Origin: Bradyrhizobium sp. 4
Lineage (GTDB): Bacteria > Pseudomonadota > Alphaproteobacteria > Rhizobiales > Xanthobacteraceae
Direction: 5' to 3'
Length of the DNA: 64,000 nucleotides
Assembly: GCF_023100905.1 (NCBI RefSeq)
Contig: NZ_CP064686.1
Coordinates: 186,001 to 250,000 of the forward strand
Part shown: positions 45,266 to 53,360 of the stretch, in pieces
Position numbering within the stretch: the first letter of the stretch is position 1
Layout of the letters: the number at the start of each line of letters is the position of its first letter
Position numbers and translations under genes: made by a program
The notes under the pieces: model-generated
The model's input: only the letters and a program-made list of their open reading frames with translations
The model's database searches: none
Told to the model about the DNA's origin: nothing

Positions 45266-46147
45266 GTGACCCCGACCGAGTATGAGTATCTGCGTAAGTT
45301 CCTGAGGGATCATTCCGGGCTCGATCTGTCCGCAGACAAGCAATATCTGATTGAAAGCCGGCTGTTGCCGCTGGCGCGCAAGGCCGGGATCTCCGGCATC
45401 GGCGAGCTCGTGCAGAAGCTGCAAGGCGCTGGCTCGGGCGCGCTCGTCACCAGCGTGGTCGAGGCGATGACCACCAACGAGACCTTCTTCTTTCGCGACA
45501 AGGTCCCGTTCGATCATTTCCGCGACACCATCATGCCGGAGATCATCAAGGCGCGCGCCGGCCGCCGCAGCGTGCGCATCTGGTGCGCCGCCGGCTCGAC
45601 CGGGCAGGAGCCCTATTCGCTGGCGATGAGCCTGAAGGAGATGGGGGCGGCCCTGACCGGCTGGCGCCTCGAGATCATCGCGACCGACCTGTCGCAGGAG
45701 GTGCTCGAGAAGGCCAAGGCCGGCATCTACAGCCAGTTCGAAGTGCAGCGTGGCTTGCCGATCCAGATGCTGATGAAATATTTCAAGCAGACCGGCGAGA
45801 CCTGGCAGATCAATCCCGAGCTGCGGGCGATGATCCAGCACCGGCAGCTCAATCTGCTGCACGATTTCGCTCAGCTCGGCACCTTCGACGTCATCTTCTG
45901 CCGCAACGTGCTGATCTATTTCGACCAGGACACCAAGATCAACATCTTCAACCGCCTGGCTCGCCAGATCGAGGGAGACGGCTTCCTGGTGCTGGGCGCG
46001 GCCGAAACGGTGGTCGGACTGACCGATACGTTCAAGCCGATTCCGGAGAAGCGCGGTCTCTACAAGCCGAACGACCCGCGTGCCGCGACCGCCAAGCCGG
46101 CTCTTGCCGGCGCCGCGCCGCGCGTAGCGGTCATGGCAGGACGATAG
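45266..46147 (+). CDS. cheR: Chemotaxis protein methyltransferase CheR
   Basis: A 293-residue methyltransferase that methylates receptor glutamates with S-adenosylmethionine. The helical N-terminal domain (TPTEYEYLRKFLRDHSGLDL, with MTTNETFFFRDK) precedes the Rossmann domain (RIWCAAGSTGQEPYSLAM, IIATDLSQEVLEKAK, DVIFCRNVLIYFD). A GTG at 45266 after GAGAGG is the likely start. No cheB lies in the window although cheR usually pairs with it. Confidence 0.95.
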   Translation: MTPTEYEYLRKFLRDHSGLDLSADKQYLIESRLLPLARKAGISGIGELVQKLQGAGSGALVTSVVEAMTTNETFFFRDKVPFDHFRDTIMPEIIKARAGRRSVRIWCAAGSTGQEPYSLAMSLKEMGAALTGWRLEIIATDLSQEVLEKAKAGIYSQFEVQRGLPIQMLMKYFKQTGETWQINPELRAMIQHRQLNLLHDFAQLGTFDVIFCRNVLIYFDQDTKINIFNRLARQIEGDGFLVLGAAETVVGLTDTFKPIPEKRGLYKPNDPRAATAKPALAGAAPRVAVMAGR

Positions 46148-46149
46148 GC

Positions 46150-46464
46150 ATGGCCGAGGATGGCAAGGGCGCGGAACGCGTGACGTTCAGTCGGGGCTAT
46201 GATGTCTGCATCATGGCCATCGACGGCACTTGGCGCCGCGACTGCAAGCTCAACGCGATCTCCGACACCGACGCCGTCCTGACGGTGGAAGGCTCGATTC
46301 AGGGCCTGAACCTGAAAGAGTTCTTCCTGCTGCTGTCGTCCACCGGCCTTGCCTACCGCCGCTGCGAACTGGTGCGCGTCAACGGCGTCGAAATGGACAT
46401 CCAATTCCTGCGTGGCAAGAACCGGAAGAAGCGGGCCGCCGGTGGCCGTGACGAAGCGGCGTGA
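46150..46464 (+). CDS. Small PilZ-domain-like protein
   Basis: A 104-residue protein starting two bases after the cheR stop codon. The sequence ERVTFSRGYDVCIMAIDGTW and KLNAISDTDAVLTVEGSI has the beta-barrel look of PilZ domains, which bind cyclic-di-GMP. The binding motifs are imperfect: the RxxxR arginines are spaced by four residues (RVTFSR), and the DxSxxG loop reads NAISDTDA, lacking the glycine. Binding is therefore doubtful. Translational coupling with cheR suggests it belongs to the chemotaxis operon. Confidence 0.65.
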   Translation: MAEDGKGAERVTFSRGYDVCIMAIDGTWRRDCKLNAISDTDAVLTVEGSIQGLNLKEFFLLLSSTGLAYRRCELVRVNGVEMDIQFLRGKNRKKRAAGGRDEAA

Positions 46465-46604
46465 TCTCCACCTGGTCTCGTCGCCGTTTGCCGCGAGGTT
46501 GGTTCACATTTGCTGAAACAACCGACTGAATTTGCCGTCGCAGCTTTACGTCGCCTAAGCGCGAACCGTGTATCCATTGCCGGTCTCAATCTCAGGATAC
46601 CGCA

Positions 46605-47108
46605 ATGCCCAGAAGCTCTTTCTCACCTCTCCCGTCAAACCTGCCCGACGGAGCCGAGCGGCGTGCACTTCAGCTTCTGGTGGTCGATGACGACGCCACG
46701 CAGCGCAGCCTGATCACGGTCGCGGCCAAGCAGGCCGGCCACGAAGTCAGCGTGGCGCCGTCCGTGGCCGAAGCGATCGAAAAGCTCCGCACCGCGCGCT
46801 TCGACTGCGTGACACTCGATCTCGTGCTGGAGGATGGCGACGGCATCGACGTGCTGGGCGAGATGGCGAAGGCGAAATTTGGCGGCGCCGTGATCGTCAT
46901 CAGCGGCATGGACGGCAAGCGCCGCAGCGCCGCCCGCAGCTTTGCCCGTTCCGTCGGGATCGAGCTCCAGAGCCTGCCCAAGCCGCTGGATCTCGCCGCG
47001 TTGCGCATCAGCCTCGCCAACCTTGGCAAGACCGCGATGGGCCTGCCGGCGATCCACACCTGGGGTGGTGTCGCCACCGACGCGATCGTGGAGCGGCACC
47101 GCGCCTGA
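46605..47108 (+). CDS. Single-domain response regulator (second)
   Basis: A 167-residue receiver protein. VVDDDATQRS (about 26-35), the phospho-aspartate in CVTLDLVLEDGDG and the lysine in LPKPLD are present. It lacks an output domain; the C terminus (HTWGGVATDAIVERHRA) is short. It lies 140 bases after the PilZ-like gene and may be a separate unit. Confidence 0.88.
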   Translation: MPRSSFSPLPSNLPDGAERRALQLLVVDDDATQRSLITVAAKQAGHEVSVAPSVAEAIEKLRTARFDCVTLDLVLEDGDGIDVLGEMAKAKFGGAVIVISGMDGKRRSAARSFARSVGIELQSLPKPLDLAALRISLANLGKTAMGLPAIHTWGGVATDAIVERHRA

Positions 47109-47157
47109 GCCGCCATGCGATGAAAGAATGCGGTCGCCGCGTCGCAGCGATCGCGAT

Positions 47158-47429
47158 CTACACCGTGCTGCGGGCCTCCGACAGGCATTCCAGGGCGTGG
47201 CCAAGGCCGGCCCGGCAGGCGTCGAGAGCGGCGATCGCCGTGGATACCGCGGTCTGACATCGAAGAGCACGAAGACGTCGGCGGAACCTTCCGGATCGCT
47301 CCCGTGTTCTTGATCCATGGCTGTGGCGGTCCGGCGCATGGTGGTCTCGATCTGCGAGATCAGCATGCGAAGGTCAGCCGCAATCAGCTCACGGCTCTCG
47401 ACCTCGGGCATTGCCACGAGAGGCGGCAT
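47158..47429 (-). pseudogene. Possible frameshifted small gene
   Basis: On the minus strand a helical reading frame (MPEVESRELIAADLRMLISQ...SADVFVLFD) ends in unlikely sequence after about position 47260. The frame one base away continues in the same style (TAIAALDACRAGLGHALECL, then ...SEARSTV) and stops at 47158. A single missing base near 47255-47270 would join the two into a protein of about 84-90 residues. Either a pseudogene or a sequencing error is possible. The start is uncertain and no ribosome-binding site is clear. Confidence 0.4.
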
Positions 47430-47596
47430 AGCGGCCAAATTAGCATGGATATTCTCCGTCCCCTGCAATTAGGCGCCTCGCCGCTACTTGTGCGTTAAGT
47501 CCATGTCCCGTACAAATACGGTGGGCCGAATCCGCGCCGAACGCCATAACGGTTGGGGCGGACGCGAGTCCTTCATGCCAACCGGATGTGTGGCAC

Positions 47597-48232
47597 ATGG
47601 CCGAACAAAGCTCTCGCGGTGAAATCTTCGTGGTCGACGACGACGCTGCCGTTCGCGACACCTTGTCGATGGTGTTGAAGGCGGCTGGCTATGAGGTGAT
47701 CTGTTTTGCGGACGGCGCAGCATTGCTCTCCGTCGCGCGAAGCCGCACACCTGCAGCGGTCCTGCTCGACGTGCACATTCCCGGCAAGTCGGGCCTCGAT
47801 ATTCTCAATGAGCTGCACGGGGAAGACTATCCGGCACCGATCTTCATGATCTCCGGACAGGGCGATATCGCGATGGCGGTGGGAGCCATCAAGAGCGGCG
47901 CGCTCGACTTCATCGAGAAGCCGTTCCGCGGCAGCGAGATCGTCGGCCGGCTCGACGAGGCGATCGGTGCTTATGCACGCAGGCAGTCAGAGAACGCGGC
48001 GCCGAAGTTCGGCTCGCTGCATTTCCCCGGGCGCGAGCCGTTGACGCGCAGGGAGCGCGAGGTGCTCGAGCAGTTCGCCGCCGGCGCCTCCAACAAGGAG
48101 GCCGGCCGCACGCTCGGCATCAGCCCGCGCACCATCGAGGACCATCGCGCCAACATCATGAAGAAGCTCGGTGCGCGCAATGCCGCCGATCTGATCCGCA
48201 TCGTGATGACCGCGGCCCAGCGCGCGTCGTGA
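47597..48232 (+). CDS. FixJ-like response regulator
   Basis: A 211-residue two-domain regulator. The receiver (about 8-125) has VVDDDAAVR, D58 (AVLLDVHIPG) and the lysine in FIEKPF. The C-terminal LuxR/FixJ helix-turn-helix (about 148-205, LTRREREVLEQFAAGASNKEAGRTLGISPRTIEDHR) binds DNA. The third codon after the upstream start is used (ATG at 47597). It converges with the large hybrid kinase gene and may be one of its targets. Confidence 0.94.
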   Translation: MAEQSSRGEIFVVDDDAAVRDTLSMVLKAAGYEVICFADGAALLSVARSRTPAAVLLDVHIPGKSGLDILNELHGEDYPAPIFMISGQGDIAMAVGAIKSGALDFIEKPFRGSEIVGRLDEAIGAYARRQSENAAPKFGSLHFPGREPLTRREREVLEQFAAGASNKEAGRTLGISPRTIEDHRANIMKKLGARNAADLIRIVMTAAQRAS

Positions 48233-48250
48233 ATTCCGTAGGTGACATTT

Positions 48251-48329
48251 CGTAGCCCGGATGAGCGAAGCGACATCCGGGACTTGGCTCGGAGTGTTTC
48301 CGGGTATCGCTTCGCTCAGCCGGGCTACG
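48251..48329. repeat. Palindromic repeat element, family G
   Basis: The arms CGTAGCCCGGATGAGCGAAG (48251-48270) and CTTCGCTCAGCCGGGCTACG (48310-48329) pair across about 40 bases that also contain CATCCGGG and TTCCGGG. It lies between two convergent genes, so it may stop transcription from both sides. It has the form of an intergenic REP-type element. Confidence 0.82.
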
Positions 48330-48354
48330 GGCTCTCACCCCGCCCGACGCGCTA

Positions 48355-51300
48355 TCAACTGCTCAACGCCTTGCGGATGGCCCGCGCCAGATCCGATTTG
48401 CGATAGGGCTTCGCCAGCAGCAGAACGCCCGAATCCAGCCGGCCGTGATGGATGATCGCGTTCTCGGTATAGCCGGACGTGTAGAGCACCCGGAGATCGG
48501 GACGCGTTCTCTGCAGTTCGTCGGCGAGCTGCCGTCCGTTCATCTTGCCGGGCATGATGACGTCGGTGAACAGGAGGTCGAACGGCTTTCCGGCGGCGAC
48601 GATTGCGAGCGCCTCCGCAGCGTTCGCAGCCTGCAAGGTGACGTAACCGAGCGAATGCAGCTGCGCCAGCACGTAGTCACGCACCAGCCGGTCGTCCTCG
48701 ACCACCAGGATCGTCTCGTGTCCGCCTTCGATGGTCGCCGGCGTCACGCTGTCGCCGACCAACGTCGGCGTCTTGCCGGGCGGCAGATACATCTTGATCG
48801 TGGTGCCGTGGTCTTCCTCGCTGTAGATCTTGATGTGGCCCGCGGACTGCTTGATGAAGCCGTAGACCATCGAAAGCCCGAGTCCGGTGCCCTTGCCGGG
48901 TCCCTTCGAGGTGAAGAAGGGGTCGAACACCCTGGCCAGCATGTTGGCGGGAATTCCGCTGCCGGTGTCGCTCACGGCGATCATCACGTAGTGGCCCGGC
49001 GGGACGTCGTTGACGCTGGCATAGACCTCGTCGAGATAGGCCGCCCCCGTCTCCACGATCAGCTTGCCGCCGCCGGGCATGGCATCGCGGGCATTGAGCG
49101 CGAGGTTGAGGATCGCGGTGGTGAGCTGGCTGGGATCGACGATCGCGACGCAGTTCTCGTCCTCGAACACCGATTCGATATGGATCTGCTCGCCCAGCGT
49201 CGGCCGCAACAGTTTCGCGGTGTCGATGATCAGTGCGTTGACGTCGATCTCGCGCGGCTGGAGCGGCTGCTTGCGCGCAAACGCCAGCAGGTGCTGCGTC
49301 AGCTCGGCGCCACGCCCGGCGGCCTCGTCGATCATCTTCGTGATCGCGGCGAGCTCTGGCTCCTTGGCCACCGCGTCGGCCAGGATCTCGATCGTGCCGG
49401 TGATGACGGTGAGGATGTTGTTGAAGTCGTGCGCCACGCCGCCGGTGAGCTGGCCGACCGCCTCCATCTTCTCGGCCTGGCGGATGCGCTCGTCAGCCGC
49501 GATCTTGTCGGTCAGGTCGCGGTAGAACGAATTGAAAAGAACGCCTTCGCGTCGCCGGAGCGCCGTGACACTGAGTTCGGCCCTGAACTCCTTGCCGTCG
49601 CGCCGCCGTACCAAAAGTTCGCGCCGTGGATTGGCCAGCGATTGTTGCTCGGATTCGAGAAAGAGCTTCAGTCTGGCCCTGACGCTTTCGCGCTCACTGG
49701 GGGCGACGAAAAGCTCAATCGCATTCTCGCCGATCGCCTCCTCACGCGTCCATCCGAAGAGCTTCTCGGCCTGCGAGTTCCAACTCAGGATGGCGCCGGT
49801 GTGGTCTGTCTGGGTGAAAGCATCGAGCGAGGTCTCGACGATGTTGCGCGCAAGCTGTTCGCTGTCCCGCAAGGACTCCTGTGCAAGCCTCGCCTCCGTC
49901 ATGTCGCGCCCGACAAAGAAGTAGCGCTGGGCATGGTCGGACCAGCTGCCGAGCCAAGACAGCCAGACCTCGCGACCGTCCTTGTGGAAGCAGCGGGTGT
50001 CGGCGAGCTTCAGCCGCTCGCCGCGCCTGAGCGCGCGCATCTCGTCGCGCGACTGGTCGAGATGGCCGGGATGAATGAAATCGGCGCCGCTGCGGCCGAT
50101 CATCTGCTCCGGCCGGTAGCCGATAATGGCCTCGCTGCTCGGACTGATCTGCGCGATGTGCCCGCGCGCGTCCATCACCATGATCAGATCCTGCGAGGTC
50201 TCGAAGATCTGACGCCGTTCCTCGAGCTGCTGCTGCAGCGCCCGCTCGGCCCGCCGCGCCTCGGTGAGGCTGCGCGCGGTGCCGGAGGCGCCCACGATCT
50301 CGCCTGACGGGCCCCTGATCGGCGACAGGCTGAGTGAGATTTCGACCGGCGTGCCTTCCTTGCGCAGGCGCACGGTCTCGAACCGTTCGATCGGTTCTCC
50401 TCCGGCGATCCGCCGCAAATAGTCCTTGCCTTGCTCGCGTCGGTCGGGTGGGACGATGATCGAGGTGGATTGCCCGATCGCCTCATTCGCCGAATAGCCG
50501 TAGAGACGCTCGGCGGCGGCATTCCAGCCGGTGATGATGGCGTCGAGCGATTGCATCACGATCGCGTCGTCGGAGGATTCGACGGCGGCGCTGAACAAGC
50601 GCTCGCGCGCTTCATGATGGCTTCGCGCGGCCTCGGTGCGGCGATGCTCCTCGATCTCGCGTTCGAGAGCGGCCGTCTTCGCTCTGGTTTCTTCGACCAT
50701 TTGGGCGAATGCCCTCGCCAGCACGCCTGTCTCTCCGCTCGCATCGACGGGAATATCGGCGCGCCGCCCGCTGCCGATCGCCTCCACCGCCGCGGTCAAA
50801 CGCCCGATCGGCCGCGTTAATGAGCGCGCCAGCAGCACCGCAAGCAAAGCTGCGGCAAGGACAGCAAGCAGGCCGACCAGCGAGGAGGTTTTTTGAATGG
50901 CCGCCGGAACGCGGCTGAACACGGATGCGGGGGCCGTCTCGATGATAGCCAACCACTCCTTGCCAGCCAGCAGCGCCGGTGCGATCGCCGCTCCACTCGG
51001 CCGGCCAGACCGGTCGCTCGTGAGCTGCGTGGATCCTTGCGGCTGGCCGGCCCGGGCTGCAAAGAAAGGAAAGTCCCGGCGCCAATCGTTGGCGTTGCCA
51101 AGCAATGCACCGAATTCCCGCGCGCGATCGGGGTGGACAAGATAGTCGCCACGCGAATTCACGACATAGATTTCTCCTCCTGCGCTCGCGGTTGAACGAA
51201 CCCGGTCGAGCGCGGGACGCATGTCGATGTTGGCGATGATGATGCCGAACGGCTTGCTATCAGGCGTGAACAGCGGCGTCGCGACGCGCAACGTCGGAAT

Positions 51301-51951
51301 GTGAGGATCCGTGGTTCCTCCCTGCCGGGTGGCGAGATCGATGGGCGAAACATAGATGTCGCCCGGCGCCAGTCGAATCGTCTCCTGGAAGTAGGTTCGT
51401 TCGCTCTTGCGTTCGAGTTCGCCGTTGGGAACAATCCGTGCTGCTCCGTTCTGGCCGGCGCGATCGACGCGGACCAGTTCGCGTTGATCGTCGTCAAGGC
51501 CGATGATTCGAAATTGCCCGTAGCTTGGTTTCGCGTCGATCTCGGCTGCGAACCGCGCTGCGATGCGCTCGCGCCAGGTTTGCTCCGAAACTCCGTCGAC
51601 TGCGTCGATGCCTCCACCGACATGGGCGCGGATCAGGCCATTGATGGCAGCGGCGGAGCGATAACCGAGCAGATCGCCACGGGCGCCGGCAACGTAGGAT
51701 TCAAGATGGGTGGCCAGCAGGCTCGACTGGGCTTCAATCCGTTCCAGGACCCGCGGAATGACGGCTTGGGTGATGTTGCGATAGCCGAGCCAGCCGACTG
51801 CGGCCACGGTGACCGCCACCAGCAGGATCATCGCGATGGCGAGCCGCGTAGCGAGGGTCATGGGGAAATTTACACCGCTTCCTGAATTGCCGTGCCCGGG
51901 CTCGGTTGGAATAGAATGAAGGTTCTTGTCATCGGCGGCCGGTGCTGACAT
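48355..51951 (-). CDS. Hybrid sensor histidine kinase, dCache-HAMP-PAS3-HisKA-HATPase-REC
   Basis: A 1198-residue membrane kinase. In order: a membrane helix (about 36-58), a periplasmic Cache-type sensor (65-345), a second helix (356-376), HAMP (374-427), three PAS domains (450-565, 580-690, 697-815), HisKA (827-895, H841 in GGVAHDFNNIL), the ATPase (940-1058, NARDAMPGG, DTGSGI, GTGLGLSMVYG) and a C-terminal receiver (1080-1195, D1130 in LLFTDVIMPGKM). All catalytic residues are present. It overlaps the end of the response-regulator gene upstream by 23 bases, so the two form an operon. The Cache domain suggests small-molecule sensing outside the cell. Confidence 0.95.
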   Translation of the reverse strand: MSAPAADDKNLHSIPTEPGHGNSGSGVNFPMTLATRLAIAMILLVAVTVAAVGWLGYRNITQAVIPRVLERIEAQSSLLATHLESYVAGARGDLLGYRSAAAINGLIRAHVGGGIDAVDGVSEQTWRERIAARFAAEIDAKPSYGQFRIIGLDDDQRELVRVDRAGQNGAARIVPNGELERKSERTYFQETIRLAPGDIYVSPIDLATRQGGTTDPHIPTLRVATPLFTPDSKPFGIIIANIDMRPALDRVRSTASAGGEIYVVNSRGDYLVHPDRAREFGALLGNANDWRRDFPFFAARAGQPQGSTQLTSDRSGRPSGAAIAPALLAGKEWLAIIETAPASVFSRVPAAIQKTSSLVGLLAVLAAALLAVLLARSLTRPIGRLTAAVEAIGSGRRADIPVDASGETGVLARAFAQMVEETRAKTAALEREIEEHRRTEAARSHHEARERLFSAAVESSDDAIVMQSLDAIITGWNAAAERLYGYSANEAIGQSTSIIVPPDRREQGKDYLRRIAGGEPIERFETVRLRKEGTPVEISLSLSPIRGPSGEIVGASGTARSLTEARRAERALQQQLEERRQIFETSQDLIMVMDARGHIAQISPSSEAIIGYRPEQMIGRSGADFIHPGHLDQSRDEMRALRRGERLKLADTRCFHKDGREVWLSWLGSWSDHAQRYFFVGRDMTEARLAQESLRDSEQLARNIVETSLDAFTQTDHTGAILSWNSQAEKLFGWTREEAIGENAIELFVAPSERESVRARLKLFLESEQQSLANPRRELLVRRRDGKEFRAELSVTALRRREGVLFNSFYRDLTDKIAADERIRQAEKMEAVGQLTGGVAHDFNNILTVITGTIEILADAVAKEPELAAITKMIDEAAGRGAELTQHLLAFARKQPLQPREIDVNALIIDTAKLLRPTLGEQIHIESVFEDENCVAIVDPSQLTTAILNLALNARDAMPGGGKLIVETGAAYLDEVYASVNDVPPGHYVMIAVSDTGSGIPANMLARVFDPFFTSKGPGKGTGLGLSMVYGFIKQSAGHIKIYSEEDHGTTIKMYLPPGKTPTLVGDSVTPATIEGGHETILVVEDDRLVRDYVLAQLHSLGYVTLQAANAAEALAIVAAGKPFDLLFTDVIMPGKMNGRQLADELQRTRPDLRVLYTSGYTENAIIHHGRLDSGVLLLAKPYRKSDLARAIRKALSS

Positions 51952-52357
51952 CCGGATTCCTCACCGATGCCGTCCGCGCCGCGTCCAGGCAGCCGGCGAC
52001 CGCGGCGAGCAGCGCGTCGGCCCGGAACGGCTTCTGCAGGCTCGCCACCGCGCCGAGCTTGGTCGCCATCTTGAGGAAGTCCGGCTCCGCATGGGCGTCC
52101 GGCGTGAACGAACGGCCGGAAATGACGACGATCGGAATCGCTGGCTGCAGCGCCCGGATGTGGCGCATCGTCTCGAGGCCGTCCATGCCGGGCATGAAGA
52201 TGTCGAGAAACAGCAGGTCGAACTGGCTGGCCTCGAACAGCGCAAGTCCCTTGCGGCCGTCTCCGGCGACGGTGATGTGATGACCAGCCCTCTCCAGGAG
52301 CAGCCGAATCGTCATCTGCACGGCCGGGTCGTCATCCACGATCAGGATGTTGGCCAC
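51929..52357 (-). CDS. Single-domain response regulator (third), paired with the hybrid kinase
   Basis: A 142-residue receiver protein. The GTG at 52357 is preceded by a GGAGG ribosome-binding site 8 bases before it. D52 (LLFLDIFMPGMDG) is the phospho-acceptor and SLQKPF supplies the lysine. Its 3' end overlaps the start of the hybrid kinase gene, so they are translationally linked and likely partners. It is a close relative of the regulator at 40563. Confidence 0.92.
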   Translation of the reverse strand: MANILIVDDDPAVQMTIRLLLERAGHHITVAGDGRKGLALFEASQFDLLFLDIFMPGMDGLETMRHIRALQPAIPIVVISGRSFTPDAHAEPDFLKMATKLGAVASLQKPFRADALLAAVAGCLDAARTASVRNPDVSTGRR

Positions 52358-52548
52358 GTCTGGTATCCTCCGGGCCGATGGGGTCTCCCAGCGACCGCAA
52401 ATCAAACCATCAACTCTGAAATTGTTGCGCGGATTGCATCCGGCCTGCAAGCACTTCGCCATCGATCGACGATTGCTCGCGAAAGGCGAATCGGTTGCGT
52501 CAATTTATGCACGGTGACGTGCACAACTGCTCGCGACGCGCCATAGGC

Positions 52549-53265
52549 TTAGTCGGTCAAATATTCCGGATAGTGGCTCCGGATCGTATCGAGCTCGCTC
52601 AGCGTGCCCGACAGGTGCTTGCGCAGATGCTGTTGCGCAGCATCGGCGTCGCCGGCCTCGACCGCGCGCGTGATCAGCTTGTGGTGGCGGACGATGTTCT
52701 GGGCCTTGCCCGGTGAGGGCAGATGCAGCCGGCGCAGCCGGTCGATATGTCCGCTGCGGCTGCGCACCAGCGTCCAGAGTTCCTGCTTGCCGGCCGCGGC
52801 GTAAAGCTGCGCGTGAAAATCATTGTCGCCGGCGATGAAGCTCTCGAAGTCTCCGGCCTTGGCGAATTGCTGCTGGAGCGCGATCGTGTGGTCGAGGCGT
52901 ATGACCAGAGCGTCGTCATGTTGCTCCGCGAGCAGCCGGACGATTTCGAGTTCCAGTGCCTGGCGCAGGAAATGAGCCTGCTCGGCCCGGCCGACGTCGA
53001 CTCGGCTGACGACGGTGGCGTGCTGCGGAAACACGTCGACCAGACCTTCTTCCTCCAACCGCATCAAGGCGTCGCGGATCGGCGTCGAGCTGACGCCGAA
53101 TTGTGCGGCGAGATCCGTGCGCGACAGCGGCGAGCCGGGCGGCAGTTCGAGCGCGAGAATGGCGTTGCGCAGGCGCTCGAACACTTGCGGCGCGGCCTGC
53201 CGGGCCCGGTCGAGCCGCGCGCCGGGGCGGACGGCCGCGCGGGATGCGGGTTGGGCTGTTTCCAT
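52549..53265 (-). CDS. GntR/FadR-type transcriptional regulator
   Basis: A 238-residue regulator. The winged helix-turn-helix (about 26-90, PPGSPLSRTDLAAQFGVSSTPIRDALMRLEEEGLVDVF) is followed by an all-helical FCD ligand domain (about 100-225), placing it in the FadR subfamily, which often senses organic acids. It is divergent to an ABC importer and sugar-acid catabolic operon and probably represses it. A perfect palindrome sits in the gap. Confidence 0.94.
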   Translation of the reverse strand: METAQPASRAAVRPGARLDRARQAAPQVFERLRNAILALELPPGSPLSRTDLAAQFGVSSTPIRDALMRLEEEGLVDVFPQHATVVSRVDVGRAEQAHFLRQALELEIVRLLAEQHDDALVIRLDHTIALQQQFAKAGDFESFIAGDNDFHAQLYAAAGKQELWTLVRSRSGHIDRLRRLHLPSPGKAQNIVRHHKLITRAVEAGDADAAQQHLRKHLSGTLSELDTIRSHYPEYLTD

Positions 53266-53296
53266 GCGAAGGGCTCCGGCCGGCCTTGCCTTTGAG

Positions 53297-53314
53297 GCAC
53301 TAATGCATTAGTGC
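53297..53314. promoter_or_regulatory. Probable GntR operator, perfect 18-bp palindrome
   Basis: GCACTAATGCATTAGTGC is a perfect palindrome. A third half-site (TGCATTAG) follows directly at 53312-53319, in the same direction as the one at 53304-53311. It lies in the 95-base gap between the divergent gntR and importer start codons, which fits autoregulation and operon control by the same site. Confidence 0.75.
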
Positions 53315-53360
53315 ATTAGCAAGATCGCTCGTCAATGGCGGCCGGAGGAAACGAACAACA

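Noticed and set aside
48445..50307. 620-codon plus-strand open frame inside the hybrid kinase
   Set aside because: Antisense shadow; the kinase on the other strand has every expected domain.
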